Below, piece after piece: positions 51,482 through 59,879 of a DNA stretch of 64,000 bases. The stretch's first letter is position 1. Every line of letters starts with the position of its first letter. The position numbers were made by a program, and so were the translations under genes. Source of the DNA: Deltaproteobacteria bacterium (lineage in GTDB: Bacteria; Myxococcota_A; Polyangia; GCA-2747355; JADLHG01); the NCBI GenBank assembly GCA_020848905.1, contig JADLHG010000056.1, positions 62,001 to 126,000 on the forward strand. The letters run 5' to 3'. The notes under the pieces were generated by a model. It was not told the origin of the DNA. It saw only the letters and a program-made list of their open reading frames with translations, and searched no databases.

Positions 51482-54310
51482 ATGCCGCAAGAACAGTGGG
51501 TCCAACGCCTGGTTCGGTATCAGTACATCGAGAGCCTGCTCTTCGATCGGCGCGTGCTCGAGATCGGATGCGGTTCGGGCCGAGGGGCGGACTTCCTCGC
51601 GAGCCGCGCCGCGCAGGTCGTGGGGCTCGACACCTCCTCGGTGCTGCTCGGGCGGGCGCGCGGGCTCTACGCCCACGCGAACGTCGAGTTCGTGGTGGGA
51701 GAGCCCGACCGACTGGTCCTCCCCGACGAGTCCTTCGACGTGGTCCTCGTCCCCGAGCTGGAGCGCTGGATCACCCGCGGCTCGCTGATGCCGGAGATCC
51801 GGCGCGTGCTGGCTCGCGAAGGCGTGGCGCTCTTCGCCGTGCCGAGCGCCGAGAGCGGCTACGCGCACGCCATGGACTACGGCGACCTGGTCGAGTTTCT
51901 TTCACAGGCCTTCGCGAACGTCCGCCTCCTCGGTGAGATCCCCTTCGCGGGGACGATCGTCGCCGACTACCAGCCGGAGGACGACGAGCTCGACCCGGCG
52001 CTCGACTGCACGCTGGTCGAGGAGGACGAGCCGCCGACGCACTATCTCGCGCTGTGCAGCGACCGGCCGCTGCGGCCGCTCGGCTACGGGCTGCTCCAGG
52101 TCCCCGCGCTCGCGACGGACCGCCGGCAGTTCGAGCACCTCGCGGAGGAGCTGGACCGCACGCGCCAGCGACTCGGTCAGGCCGAGGAGGCCGCGCGACG
52201 GGCCCAGGCCCACGCGCTGCGTCCGCCGCTGCCGGCTGGCATGCGTACCCAGGCGGAGGAGGTCGACGCGGGCGCGCGAGCAGAGCTGGAGGCGGAGGTC
52301 TCGCGTCTTCGAGAAGAGCTCGCCGAGGCGGAGCGGCGGGGGCTCGAGGCCAGCACGGAGTCCCGACAGGAGCTCACGGCGGTGCGGCGGCTCCTGCGCG
52401 AGAAGGAGGACCTCGCAGCGCAGCTTGGTGGAGAGCTCGAGTCGGCGCGCGCGGCGCTCGCGGAACTTCGCACGCAGGTCCGTCAGCGCCCCACGGCCGA
52501 GACGGCGGTGTCGGGGAGCCGGGCCTCCGAGCTCGGCGTGTTGACGCGCGATGCGGTTCCAGGGCAGCTCCAGGCCCTCCAGAAGTGGGCCGAGAGCTGG
52601 GAGGGACGGCTCGAACGGGAGCGGCAGCGGGCCGAGGCGCTCGAGTCACGGCTCGAGCAGGAGCGGAATCGCTCGGACGCGGAGCGCACGCGGGCGCAGA
52701 CGGCGGCGGAAAGCTCGCTCGAGGCTCGGGCTCGGGCGGAAGCGGAGCGCGCGCGGGCCGAGGCGGCGGAGCACCTGGTCAAGGAGGCGCGAGCGCTGGC
52801 CGATCAGCACCGGCAGCGCGCCGAGGGGGCGGAGCGGCGCTGCGACACGCTCGTCGGGCGGATCGAGCAGGAGGCGGCGGAGCTCTCCCGGCTGCACCAG
52901 CGGCTCGCCGAGCTGCAGGGCATGCGGCAAGCGGACCAGTGGCGCATCGACGAGCTCACGGGTCGCGTGAAGGAAGCCGAGGCGCGAGCGGGCGCCGGCG
53001 CGCCGCCGCGGCCGTTCAAGCAGGCGCTCACGGAGAGCGACGGGGCGGTGGCCACGCAGGTAGCGGTGGAGGCGAAGAGCAAGGCCGAGGCGCGGGTCGC
53101 GGGGCTCGAGCGGGACCTCGAACGCGCGCGCGCGGAGGCGGCGTCGGCGAGGAAGGAGCTCGCCGCGGCCGAGGAGCGACTGCTCGAGGCGCAGGGAGCC
53201 CTGACCAAGCTCACGGAGGAGCTCGACGGTCAGGCGCCGAAGATCGCGGAGCTGGAGAAGAACCTCATGCGCTCCGAGTCGCGGGTGGTGGAGGCGTCGC
53301 GGCGCGCCACGAACTCCGAGTCGAAGATCGTCCAGATGGAGGTGCGCCTCAAACGTTCGGAGGCCGAGGCGGCGACGCTCTCCAAGTGGGCCGAGCAGCT
53401 GCGCGAGGAGCTGAAGGAGGCGCAGGGCAAGTCTACGGTGCGTCCCGCCACGCCGGAGCCAGAAGTCCAGGCGCTGCGCAACGACCTGGCCGAGGCGCGC
53501 ACTCGCGCCGCGGAGCTCGAGGGGCGCTGCGATCGGCTGCTGGCCGAGGTGGAGCAGGCGGGCGCCGCGCTGCGCGAGAAGGAGCGCGAGCTCAGCGAGG
53601 CGCGGCGGGCCTCGGATGGCACCCTGCTCGAGGAGGTTCGTCGCTTGCGGACGCAGGCGACGCGCGTGGAGGAGCTCGAGGCGGAGGTGAAGCGACTGCA
53701 GCGCGACGGCCGGAACGCGCGGCAGGCCGAGGAGCGCCTCCGCGACGCGGAGCAGGCGATGGCCGAGCTGCGCGAGACGAAGCGCGAGCTGGTCGAGCTG
53801 CGCGAGCGGGTCCGTGACGTGGACGGAGCGTCGGAGGAGCTGGAACAGCTTCGCCTCGACGCCGAGCGGCACAAGCGGGACGTGAAGGAGCTCGAGCGGC
53901 TCGCCCGGGAGCTCCAGGCTGCACGTGCCGAGGTGACGCGGCTCGAGCAGGCGGCGGCGCGCGGAGGGGCTGCGCCCGTCGGGCGGGCTCCGGTGGAGGC
54001 CGAGGCGAACGAGCTCCTGCGGGTCCGGCAGCACCAGCTCGAGGCGCTTCTGGAAGGGGCGGCGCTTCACCGCGATGAGGCCGAGCGCTTGGCGGCGCGT
54101 CTCGCGGAGCTGAACAGCCTGTGCGATGAGCTGAAGGATGAACGGGAGGAGCTCGCGCGGCAGCTCGAGCAGTGCCGGCGGACGTCGGCGGCCTATCAGC
54201 AGCAGGCCGACGGCGCACGCCGCGAACTCACGGAGCTGGGCCGCGAACTCGCGCGCACGCAGGGCGAGCTGAAGCGGTACAAGGGGGAGCCGCAGCCCGC
54301 GCGGTCCTGA
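51482..54310 (+). CDS. methyltransferase domain fused to a very long coiled coil
   Basis: The product is 942 residues from ATG 51482. Residues about 25-185 form a class I SAM methyltransferase domain: motif I 'VLEIGCGSGRGADFLASRAA', 'VVGLDTSSVLLGRAR', 'VPELERWITRGSLMPEIRRV'. From about residue 230 to the end the chain is almost uninterrupted heptads rich in Glu, Arg, Ala, Leu, i.e. about 700 residues of coiled coil, only briefly broken near 330-370 and 490. A scaffold that places a methyltransferase, or a filament protein with a decayed enzyme head, are both possible. Followed by a strong terminator. Confidence 0.8.
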   Translation: MPQEQWVQRLVRYQYIESLLFDRRVLEIGCGSGRGADFLASRAAQVVGLDTSSVLLGRARGLYAHANVEFVVGEPDRLVLPDESFDVVLVPELERWITRGSLMPEIRRVLAREGVALFAVPSAESGYAHAMDYGDLVEFLSQAFANVRLLGEIPFAGTIVADYQPEDDELDPALDCTLVEEDEPPTHYLALCSDRPLRPLGYGLLQVPALATDRRQFEHLAEELDRTRQRLGQAEEAARRAQAHALRPPLPAGMRTQAEEVDAGARAELEAEVSRLREELAEAERRGLEASTESRQELTAVRRLLREKEDLAAQLGGELESARAALAELRTQVRQRPTAETAVSGSRASELGVLTRDAVPGQLQALQKWAESWEGRLERERQRAEALESRLEQERNRSDAERTRAQTAAESSLEARARAEAERARAEAAEHLVKEARALADQHRQRAEGAERRCDTLVGRIEQEAAELSRLHQRLAELQGMRQADQWRIDELTGRVKEAEARAGAGAPPRPFKQALTESDGAVATQVAVEAKSKAEARVAGLERDLERARAEAASARKELAAAEERLLEAQGALTKLTEELDGQAPKIAELEKNLMRSESRVVEASRRATNSESKIVQMEVRLKRSEAEAATLSKWAEQLREELKEAQGKSTVRPATPEPEVQALRNDLAEARTRAAELEGRCDRLLAEVEQAGAALREKERELSEARRASDGTLLEEVRRLRTQATRVEELEAEVKRLQRDGRNARQAEERLRDAEQAMAELRETKRELVELRERVRDVDGASEELEQLRLDAERHKRDVKELERLARELQAARAEVTRLEQAAARGGAAPVGRAPVEAEANELLRVRQHQLEALLEGAALHRDEAERLAARLAELNSLCDELKDEREELARQLEQCRRTSAAYQQQADGARRELTELGRELARTQGELKRYKGEPQPARS

Positions 54311-54331
54311 GCCCGACGACGTAGCGATCCG

Positions 54332-54361
54332 GAAGGGCGTGGTCTTCGGACCGCGCCCTTC
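54332..54361. terminator. bidirectional hairpin terminator with UUCG tetraloop
   Basis: A 13-bp stem (54332-54344 with 54349-54361, one G-T wobble at 54340/54353) closes the loop TTCG in a C(TTCG)G context, an extra-stable RNA tetraloop. It sits between the convergent stops of the coiled-coil gene (54310) and anmK (54362). TCTCATTCG follows on the plus strand. Confidence 0.8.
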
Positions 54362-55555
54362 TCATTCGTGCCGGGTGGGGAGCGTGATCTTGCCGAGGAT
54401 TCGTGGACCGCGCGCTCCCGTGGCGGTCGGGACGTTTCCCGGCGCCGCGAAGAGCGTCTCGTGGGCCAGGATGGCGAACCCGACCGCTTCCTTGGCGTCG
54501 GGGTCCATCCCGCGCTCGGCGAGCGAGGCTACGGGAAGGGGCGCCAGGCGCGCGGCGAGTCGCGCGAGGAGCGTGCGGTTGTGCACGCCCCCTCCCGAGA
54601 CCCAGAGGCGCGTCACCCGGCGGTGCGGCAAGACGAAGCGCTCCAGAGCGAGCGCCACGCTCTCCACCGTGAAGGCCGTCAGGGTGGCCACGAGGTCGTC
54701 GAGGCGTCCTGCGAAACGCGCGAGCAGCGGGTCCACCAGGGCGCGGCCGAAACGCTCGCGGCCGGTGGACTTGGGGGGCGGCGCGGCAAAGTAGGGGTCA
54801 CCGAGCAGTTCGTGGAGCAGCGACGTGTCGACGGTTCCGCGCGCGGCGCGGGCGCCATCCCGGTCGTAGCGTTCGAGCCCGCCGGAGGCCGCCTGCGCCG
54901 CCAGGTCGAGGCACATGTTGGCCGGTCCGGTGTCGAAACCGAGGAGCTCGTCGAGCGAAGCTCCGAGGACAGTGACGTTCGCGATCCCGCCCAGGTTGAG
55001 GAGCGCGACGGAGGTTCCCGTCTCGCGAAAGAGGAGGTAGTCGGCGAGAGGGATGAGCGGCGCCCCCTGGCCTCCGGCCGCCACGTCGCCCACGCGGAAG
55101 TCGCTCACCACGGGGAGCCCCGTCCGCTCGGCGATCACGGCGGCCTGTCCGATCTGCAGGGTCGCTCCGCCAACACCCGACAGCGGGTCTGGGGGGTCGT
55201 GCCGCGCGGTCTGGCCGTGCGAGCCGACGAGGTGCACCTCGCCAAGGGTGAGGCCCGCGGCAGCCACCACCCGCACAGTCGCCGCGGCGAAGGCCTCTCC
55301 GAGCTCGAAGTCGAGGCGGCAGAGCTCGGCCACGCTCCCCTCGGGGAGGGCGATGACACGCCTCGCGAGGACAGGGTCGAGAGGGGTGCTCTCGAAAGCG
55401 AGGAGTCGCGCGTCGAGGGCTTCGCCGTGGCCACGCAGCTCCACCAGGGCGGCGTCGATCGCGTCCGCGCTGGTCCCGGACATGAGGCCCACCACCCGCC
55501 GCGCCGGGAGCTGCCGCAGGCCGACGAGCTCGAGCAGCGGGTCGGCGGCGCTCAC
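54362..55555 (-). CDS. anmK: anhydro-N-acetylmuramic acid kinase
   Basis: The product is 397 residues from GTG 55555, overlapping the murQ stop by 4 nt. 'VVGLMSGTSADAIDAALVEL' is the AnmK N-terminal signature; 'VGSHGQTARHDPP', 'VVSDFRVGDVAAGGQGAPL', 'LLNLGGIANVT' and 'GFDTGPANMCLD' are the other conserved blocks. It phosphorylates and opens 1,6-anhydro-MurNAc from cell-wall turnover to give MurNAc-6-phosphate, the substrate of MurQ. Last gene of the ribF-TPR-dapA-dapB-murQ-anmK operon. Confidence 0.95.
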   Translation of the reverse strand: MSAADPLLELVGLRQLPARRVVGLMSGTSADAIDAALVELRGHGEALDARLLAFESTPLDPVLARRVIALPEGSVAELCRLDFELGEAFAAATVRVVAAAGLTLGEVHLVGSHGQTARHDPPDPLSGVGGATLQIGQAAVIAERTGLPVVSDFRVGDVAAGGQGAPLIPLADYLLFRETGTSVALLNLGGIANVTVLGASLDELLGFDTGPANMCLDLAAQAASGGLERYDRDGARAARGTVDTSLLHELLGDPYFAAPPPKSTGRERFGRALVDPLLARFAGRLDDLVATLTAFTVESVALALERFVLPHRRVTRLWVSGGGVHNRTLLARLAARLAPLPVASLAERGMDPDAKEAVGFAILAHETLFAAPGNVPTATGARGPRILGKITLPTRHE

Positions 55556-56484
55556 GGCGGGCCCCCGATCACGTCGCGCAGCCGGTGGCGCGCCTTCCTG
55601 AGCAGCACGCGCGCGGCGCTGCGCGACACACCCAGCCGGTGCATGACCGCGGCGACCTTGATGCTCTGTCCCGCCTCGGCGAGGAGCTTGGCCGCCGGCC
55701 CGGTCGCGAGGCCGGTGAGCTGCTGCACGATGCGCGTCGCGCGCCGCACGAGCTTGCGATTGGTCGGGCGCACGTCGACCATCAGGTTGTCGTAGACCTT
55801 CCCGAGGCGAATCATGCTCGCGGTGGTCAGCGTGTGCAGCACGGCCTTGGTGGCCAGGCCAGCCTTCATCCGCGTGGACCCCGCCACGATCTCGGGCCCT
55901 ACGGGCAGGGAGACCACGAGGTCCGCGTGTCCCGCGACCACCGCGTGCGGCGCGCAGGTCACGAGCAGCGTACGGCACCCTCGGAGCCGCGCTTCGGCCA
56001 GCGCGCCGAGGACGAAGGGGGTCACCCCGCTCGCCGTGATGCCGCAGACCGCGTCCTTCGGCGAGGCCTCGAGCCGCCGGATCGCGCTTCGCCCCTCGGC
56101 GAGGGAATCCTCCGCCCCCTCCACGGCGCGCAGGAGAGCTCGACGCCCACCGGCGATCACCGCCTGGACGAGCGAGGGCGGGGTGCCGTAGGTGGGCGGG
56201 CATTCGGCGGCGTCCAGGGCGGCGAGCCGCCCGCTGGTCCCGGCGCCCACATAGAGGAGCCGTCCTCCGCCGTCGAGGGCGGCCGCCACGAGCTCCACCG
56301 CCTCGGCGAGCGGGCCCTCTGCCGCGGCGACCGCCGCGAGGGCACGTTGGTCCTCCTCGTGGATGAGCCGCACGAGCCGCCGCGCCGGTAGCGTGTCGAG
56401 GTGCCGGACGGCGGGGTTCGATTGCTCGGTCGGCAGGCGACCGTAGTCCACGTCCGAGGTCTTCGGCGAGCTGCGGCGTGGCAT
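55552..56484 (-). CDS. murQ: N-acetylmuramic acid 6-phosphate etherase
   Basis: The product is 310 residues. SIS-fold signature 'LLYVGAGTSGRLAALDAAEC' and 'PTYGTPPSLVQAVIAGG'; 'GITASGVTPFVLGAL' and 'GSTRMKAGLATKAVLHTLTT' follow, all MurQ hallmarks; the C-terminus is a helical three-helix bundle. It cleaves the lactyl ether of MurNAc-6P to GlcNAc-6P. It lies 8 nt after dapB. Together with anmK it forms a peptidoglycan recycling pair. Confidence 0.96.
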   Translation of the reverse strand: MPRRSSPKTSDVDYGRLPTEQSNPAVRHLDTLPARRLVRLIHEEDQRALAAVAAAEGPLAEAVELVAAALDGGGRLLYVGAGTSGRLAALDAAECPPTYGTPPSLVQAVIAGGRRALLRAVEGAEDSLAEGRSAIRRLEASPKDAVCGITASGVTPFVLGALAEARLRGCRTLLVTCAPHAVVAGHADLVVSLPVGPEIVAGSTRMKAGLATKAVLHTLTTASMIRLGKVYDNLMVDVRPTNRKLVRRATRIVQQLTGLATGPAAKLLAEAGQSIKVAAVMHRLGVSRSAARVLLRKARHRLRDVIGGPP

Positions 56485-56492
56485 CGGAGCTC

Positions 56493-57302
56493 CTACTTCA
56501 GCCCGAGGACGTCCTGCATGTCGTAGAGCCCGGGCGGGTGCTTCGCCGCCCAGCGCAGCGCGCGGAGCGCTCCCCGGGCGAAGGTCCGGCGGTTCGATGC
56601 GCGATGGGTGATCTCCACGCGCTCCCCCTCGGTGCAGTAATAGACAGTGTGGTCCCCGACCACGTCGCCGCCCCGCAGGGCCAGCACGCCGATCTGGTGC
56701 GACGGGCGTTCGGGTAGATCGCCCTGTCGCCCGGTGCAGAGGCGCGTCGAGAGCGGACCGAGCTCGCAGGTGGCCTGGGCCAGGGCTTCGGCCAGCCGCA
56801 GCGCCGTCCCCGACGGGGCGTCCTTCTTGTGCCGGTGGTGGGCCTCCACGATCTCGAGGTCGTATTCGGGACCGAGCAGCCTCGCCGCGTCGGCCACGAG
56901 CCGCAGCAGCACATTCACCCCGACGCTCATGTTCGGTGCGCAGACCACCGCCGAGCGCTCGGCCGCGTGGGCGAGCAGGGCGCGCTCGTCGGAGCCGAGC
57001 CCCGTGGTCCCGACGACGAGGGGCAGGCCGCGCTCCGCGCAGAGCGGGGCGAGCTGCGCCGTGACCTTCGGGGCGGTGAAATCGATCACCCCCTCTGCCT
57101 GGAGCACGAGCGCCCGGAGGTCGGCCCCGATGGGGACGCCGAGAGGCCGGGCCCCGGCGACGAGCCCCGCGTCCTGACCGAGAGCGGCAGACCCCGGGGC
57201 CTCGGCGGCCGCGGAGAGCTCGAGGTCCTCGGCGCTCGCGAGCTCCGCCACGAGCGCGCGCCCCATGCGACCCGCGGCGCCGGGGATCCCGACGCGCTTC
57301 AC
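56493..57302 (-). CDS. dapB: 4-hydroxy-tetrahydrodipicolinate reductase
   Basis: The product is 269 residues from GTG 57302, overlapping the dapA stop by 4 nt (GTGA). NAD(P)-binding loop 'VGIPGAAGRMGRALVAEL', 'GVIDFTAPKV', 'VVGTTGL', and the substrate motif 'EAHHRHKKDAPSGTA' with the catalytic His and Lys are intact. It reduces the DapA product toward diaminopimelate and lysine. Placement beside murQ/anmK links precursor synthesis with wall recycling. Confidence 0.96.
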   Translation of the reverse strand: MKRVGIPGAAGRMGRALVAELASAEDLELSAAAEAPGSAALGQDAGLVAGARPLGVPIGADLRALVLQAEGVIDFTAPKVTAQLAPLCAERGLPLVVGTTGLGSDERALLAHAAERSAVVCAPNMSVGVNVLLRLVADAARLLGPEYDLEIVEAHHRHKKDAPSGTALRLAEALAQATCELGPLSTRLCTGRQGDLPERPSHQIGVLALRGGDVVGDHTVYYCTEGERVEITHRASNRRTFARGALRALRWAAKHPPGLYDMQDVLGLK

Positions 57303-58174
57303 GACAGCACCCCGAGCCGCCGCAGCTCGGCCGTGAGGCGCTCGAGCTTCTCGCCTCCGAGGGGAACGAGCGGCAGGCGCAGCTCGTTCTGTCCGAAGCC
57401 GAGGGCCGCCACGCCGGCCTTGACCGGGATGGGGTTCGATTCGACGAACATGAGGTCCATCAGGTTCTGGTACTGGTAGTGGATGCGGCGCGCCTCGTCG
57501 AGCGCTCCTTTGCGCGCGGCAGCGATCATCTTGGCCATCGGGCCGGGGATGACGTTCGACACGACGGAGATGACGCCGTGGCCGCCGAGCAGCGTGAGCC
57601 CGAGGCAGGTCGCGTCGTCGCCGGAGAGGACGGAGACCTTCTCTCCGCATGCGGCGACGACCTGCTGTCCGCGGGCCAGGAGCCCCGTGGCCTCCTTGAT
57701 GGCCACGATCCCGGGGAGCTTCGCGAGCTGGGCCATCGTCTCGGGGAGCAAGTCGCAGCCCGTGCGACCGGGGACGTTGTAGACCACGATGGGGAGCTTC
57801 ACCGCCGCGGCGAGGGCGGAGTAGTGCGCCACGAGCCCGGCCTGGTTCGGCTTGTTGTAGTACGGCGTGACGTGCAGCAGCCCGTCGGCGCCGGCCTCGG
57901 CGGCCATCTTGCTCAGCTGGACCGCCTTGGCGGTGGAGTTCGCGCCGGCCCCCGCGATGACCGGCACGCGCTTGCGCGTCTGCTCGACGACGGTGCGGAT
58001 GACCTGGGCCTGCTCCTCGTCGGTGAGCGTGGCTGACTCCCCGGTGGTGCCGCAGGGGACGACGGCGTCGATCCCCGCCTCGATCTGGAAGTCCACGAAC
58101 GCCCGCAGGGCCGACAGGTCCACGTTCCCCCCACGCATCGGGGTCACGAGGGCGGTGATCGCTCCGGTGAACAT
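57299..58174 (-). CDS. dapA: 4-hydroxy-tetrahydrodipicolinate synthase
   Basis: The product is 291 residues, the usual length. 'GTTGESATLTDEEQAQVI' (Thr pair of the proton relay), the catalytic Tyr in 'YNVPGRTGCDL' and the Schiff-base Lys in 'GIVAIKEATG' are all present. It condenses pyruvate with aspartate semialdehyde. Third gene of the operon, 32 nt after the TPR-like gene and overlapping dapB. Confidence 0.96.
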   Translation of the reverse strand: MFTGAITALVTPMRGGNVDLSALRAFVDFQIEAGIDAVVPCGTTGESATLTDEEQAQVIRTVVEQTRKRVPVIAGAGANSTAKAVQLSKMAAEAGADGLLHVTPYYNKPNQAGLVAHYSALAAAVKLPIVVYNVPGRTGCDLLPETMAQLAKLPGIVAIKEATGLLARGQQVVAACGEKVSVLSGDDATCLGLTLLGGHGVISVVSNVIPGPMAKMIAAARKGALDEARRIHYQYQNLMDLMFVESNPIPVKAGVAALGFGQNELRLPLVPLGGEKLERLTAELRRLGVLS

Positions 58175-58206
58175 GCTCGCTCCTTGCCTGAAGGGGCTTC
58201 CGCCCG

Positions 58207-58713
58207 CTAGTCGCGATCGTGCACGGGGACCATGCCCGAGTGCGCGATGGCGACGAATCGTCCATCCTCTCCGAGTGCGCCGACGGCGGCCAGCGCGAGG
58301 TCCGCTCCGGGGGGCGCCGACACGGCCAGCTCTCCTTCGATCTGTCGCAGCGGCACGTCGACGGGGGCGGCGTCGGCGCGCGCGGGGAAACCCACCACGC
58401 GCAGCACGAGCGCGCCTTCCTCGCCCAGCACGAGCTCGGCGCGCGTCCTCGCCTCCGCCGAGACCCGGTACCGACAGGCGAGCCCGTCTCCGCGCCGCTC
58501 GAGGTGCACCCGCTCCGAGTCCTCGCCGCTGGCGGCCTCGGGGGTCGTCCGGCGCCGCGCGACCTCTGCGAGTCCGGCCAGCGCCTGCGGGTCGCCGGGT
58601 TGCTGCGCCAGGACCTGCTGCAGGATGCGCTCCGCGGCGTCGAGCTTGCCCTGCTCGAGGTAGATGCGCGCTATCGTGGCCGTGGCGAAGGGCTGGCTCT
58701 CCTCGCGGGGCAC
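58207..58713 (-). CDS. small TPR-containing protein
   Basis: The product is 168 residues from GTG 58713, with a strong GAGGAGGAT site (58718-58726). One and a half TPR units are visible at the start ('TATIARIYLEQGKLDAAERI', then 'VLAQQPGDPQALAGLAEVAR'). The rest (about 70-168) is a beta-rich domain ('ELVLGEEGALVLRVVGF', 'VDVPLRQIEGELAVSAP') that was not recognised. It probably works as a small adaptor. It lies between ribF and dapA in the same operon; a functional link is not evident. Confidence 0.7.
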   Translation of the reverse strand: MPREESQPFATATIARIYLEQGKLDAAERILQQVLAQQPGDPQALAGLAEVARRRTTPEAASGEDSERVHLERRGDGLACRYRVSAEARTRAELVLGEEGALVLRVVGFPARADAAPVDVPLRQIEGELAVSAPPGADLALAAVGALGEDGRFVAIAHSGMVPVHDRD

Positions 58714-58795
58714 CGGAATCCTCCTCAACGAAGCATCGAGAGTGCGTCGCCGCCGCGCGCGCGGCAAGCCGAATGATGCGGCCCGCGGATGGCGA

Positions 58796-59734
58796 TCATC
58801 GGGGCCGTCCCGCGAAGTAGCTCCTCGCGGTGGCGATGTCGGCCCGGATGGCCTCCACGAGCGCCCCCGCCGAGGGGAACTTGCGCTCGTCGCGCAGCCG
58901 ATGCGCGAAGTGCAGGCGCAGGCGCTGGCCGACGAGCTCGCCTTCGAAGTCGAGCAGGTGGGCCTCGACCGTGGCCAAGGGCGATCCGCCGAAGGTGGGG
59001 GCCGTGCCGATGTTGACCACGGCCTCCCGCTCGTCGCCCGAGGCGAGCGTGGCACGCGCCGCGTAGACGCCGCGGCCGGGAACGAGCTCGTTCTCCGAGG
59101 CCAGGTTGGCCGTTGGAACGCCGATCGTTCGCCCCCGGCCCTGGCCGGTGACAACCACACCGTCCACGAAGTGGTCGCGCCCGAGCAGGAGCGTCGCCCC
59201 CTCCATGCGTCCCATCAGGACGAACTCGCGGATCTTGGTGCTCGAGACGACGATCTCCTGCGCGCAGACGGCAGGGAGTCCCACGGTGGTGAAGCCGTGG
59301 CGGTGCCCGAGCTCGGTCAGGGTCGCGAGCGACCCCCCGCGCCGATGCCCGAAGACGAAGGACTCTCCCACCACGACGTGCTGCGCGCCGAGGCCCCGCA
59401 CGAGGACCTCCTCCACGAAGGCGTCCGGCGCGAGCGAGGCCAGGGCCTCGCCGAAGGGCTCCACGACGACGGCGTCGAGGCCCTGCGCGGCGAGCAGCTC
59501 GAGGCGCTGGTCGAGGCTCGTGATGAGTGGTGGAGCCAGGTCGGGCTTGAAGTAGCGGGCCGGGTGCGGGTCGAAGGTCAGCGCGACGCCGCTGCCGCCG
59601 TGCGCGTGGGCGAGCTCTTTCGCGCGCCGCATCAGCGCCTGGTGGCCGAGGTGCACGCCGTCGAAGTTGCCGATGGCCACGGCTGGCCCGGCGAGCATTC
59701 CGCGTAGGCCCTTCGCGCTCCGGAAGACCTGCAT
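58796..59734 (-). CDS. ribF: bifunctional riboflavin kinase / FAD synthetase
   Basis: The product is 312 residues from ATG 59734. FAD-synthetase half with 'AIGNFDGVHLGHQALMRRA', 'TFDPHPARYFKP' and 'GESFVFGHRRGGSLATL'; kinase half with 'GQGRGRTIGVPTANLA' and 'YAARATLASGDEREAVVNIG'. It converts riboflavin to FMN and then FAD in the cytoplasm. First gene of the six-gene minus-strand operon. No FMN riboswitch was noticed upstream. Confidence 0.95.
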   Translation of the reverse strand: MQVFRSAKGLRGMLAGPAVAIGNFDGVHLGHQALMRRAKELAHAHGGSGVALTFDPHPARYFKPDLAPPLITSLDQRLELLAAQGLDAVVVEPFGEALASLAPDAFVEEVLVRGLGAQHVVVGESFVFGHRRGGSLATLTELGHRHGFTTVGLPAVCAQEIVVSSTKIREFVLMGRMEGATLLLGRDHFVDGVVVTGQGRGRTIGVPTANLASENELVPGRGVYAARATLASGDEREAVVNIGTAPTFGGSPLATVEAHLLDFEGELVGQRLRLHFAHRLRDERKFPSAGALVEAIRADIATARSYFAGRPR

Positions 59735-59879
59735 GACGCGGGAAGATGTAACAAGCCCCCCTCGTCCAGGCAAGGGGCAGTGGAGAGCCGGGAGTGGCGA
59801 AAGGAGGCGAGGGGGGCGGGCGTCGGGAGCTTCCCGCGCCAGCCGCGTCGCTGCGGCGGGCGTTACGGGGAGTCAGGGG

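Noticed and set aside
52250-54300. Repetitive DNA in the coiled-coil gene
   Set aside because: Similarity comes from heptad codon bias (GAG/CGG/GCG); no exact repeat unit was found.
59735-59879. Possible FMN riboswitch before ribF
   Set aside because: No conserved RFN-element blocks could be recognised on the minus strand.
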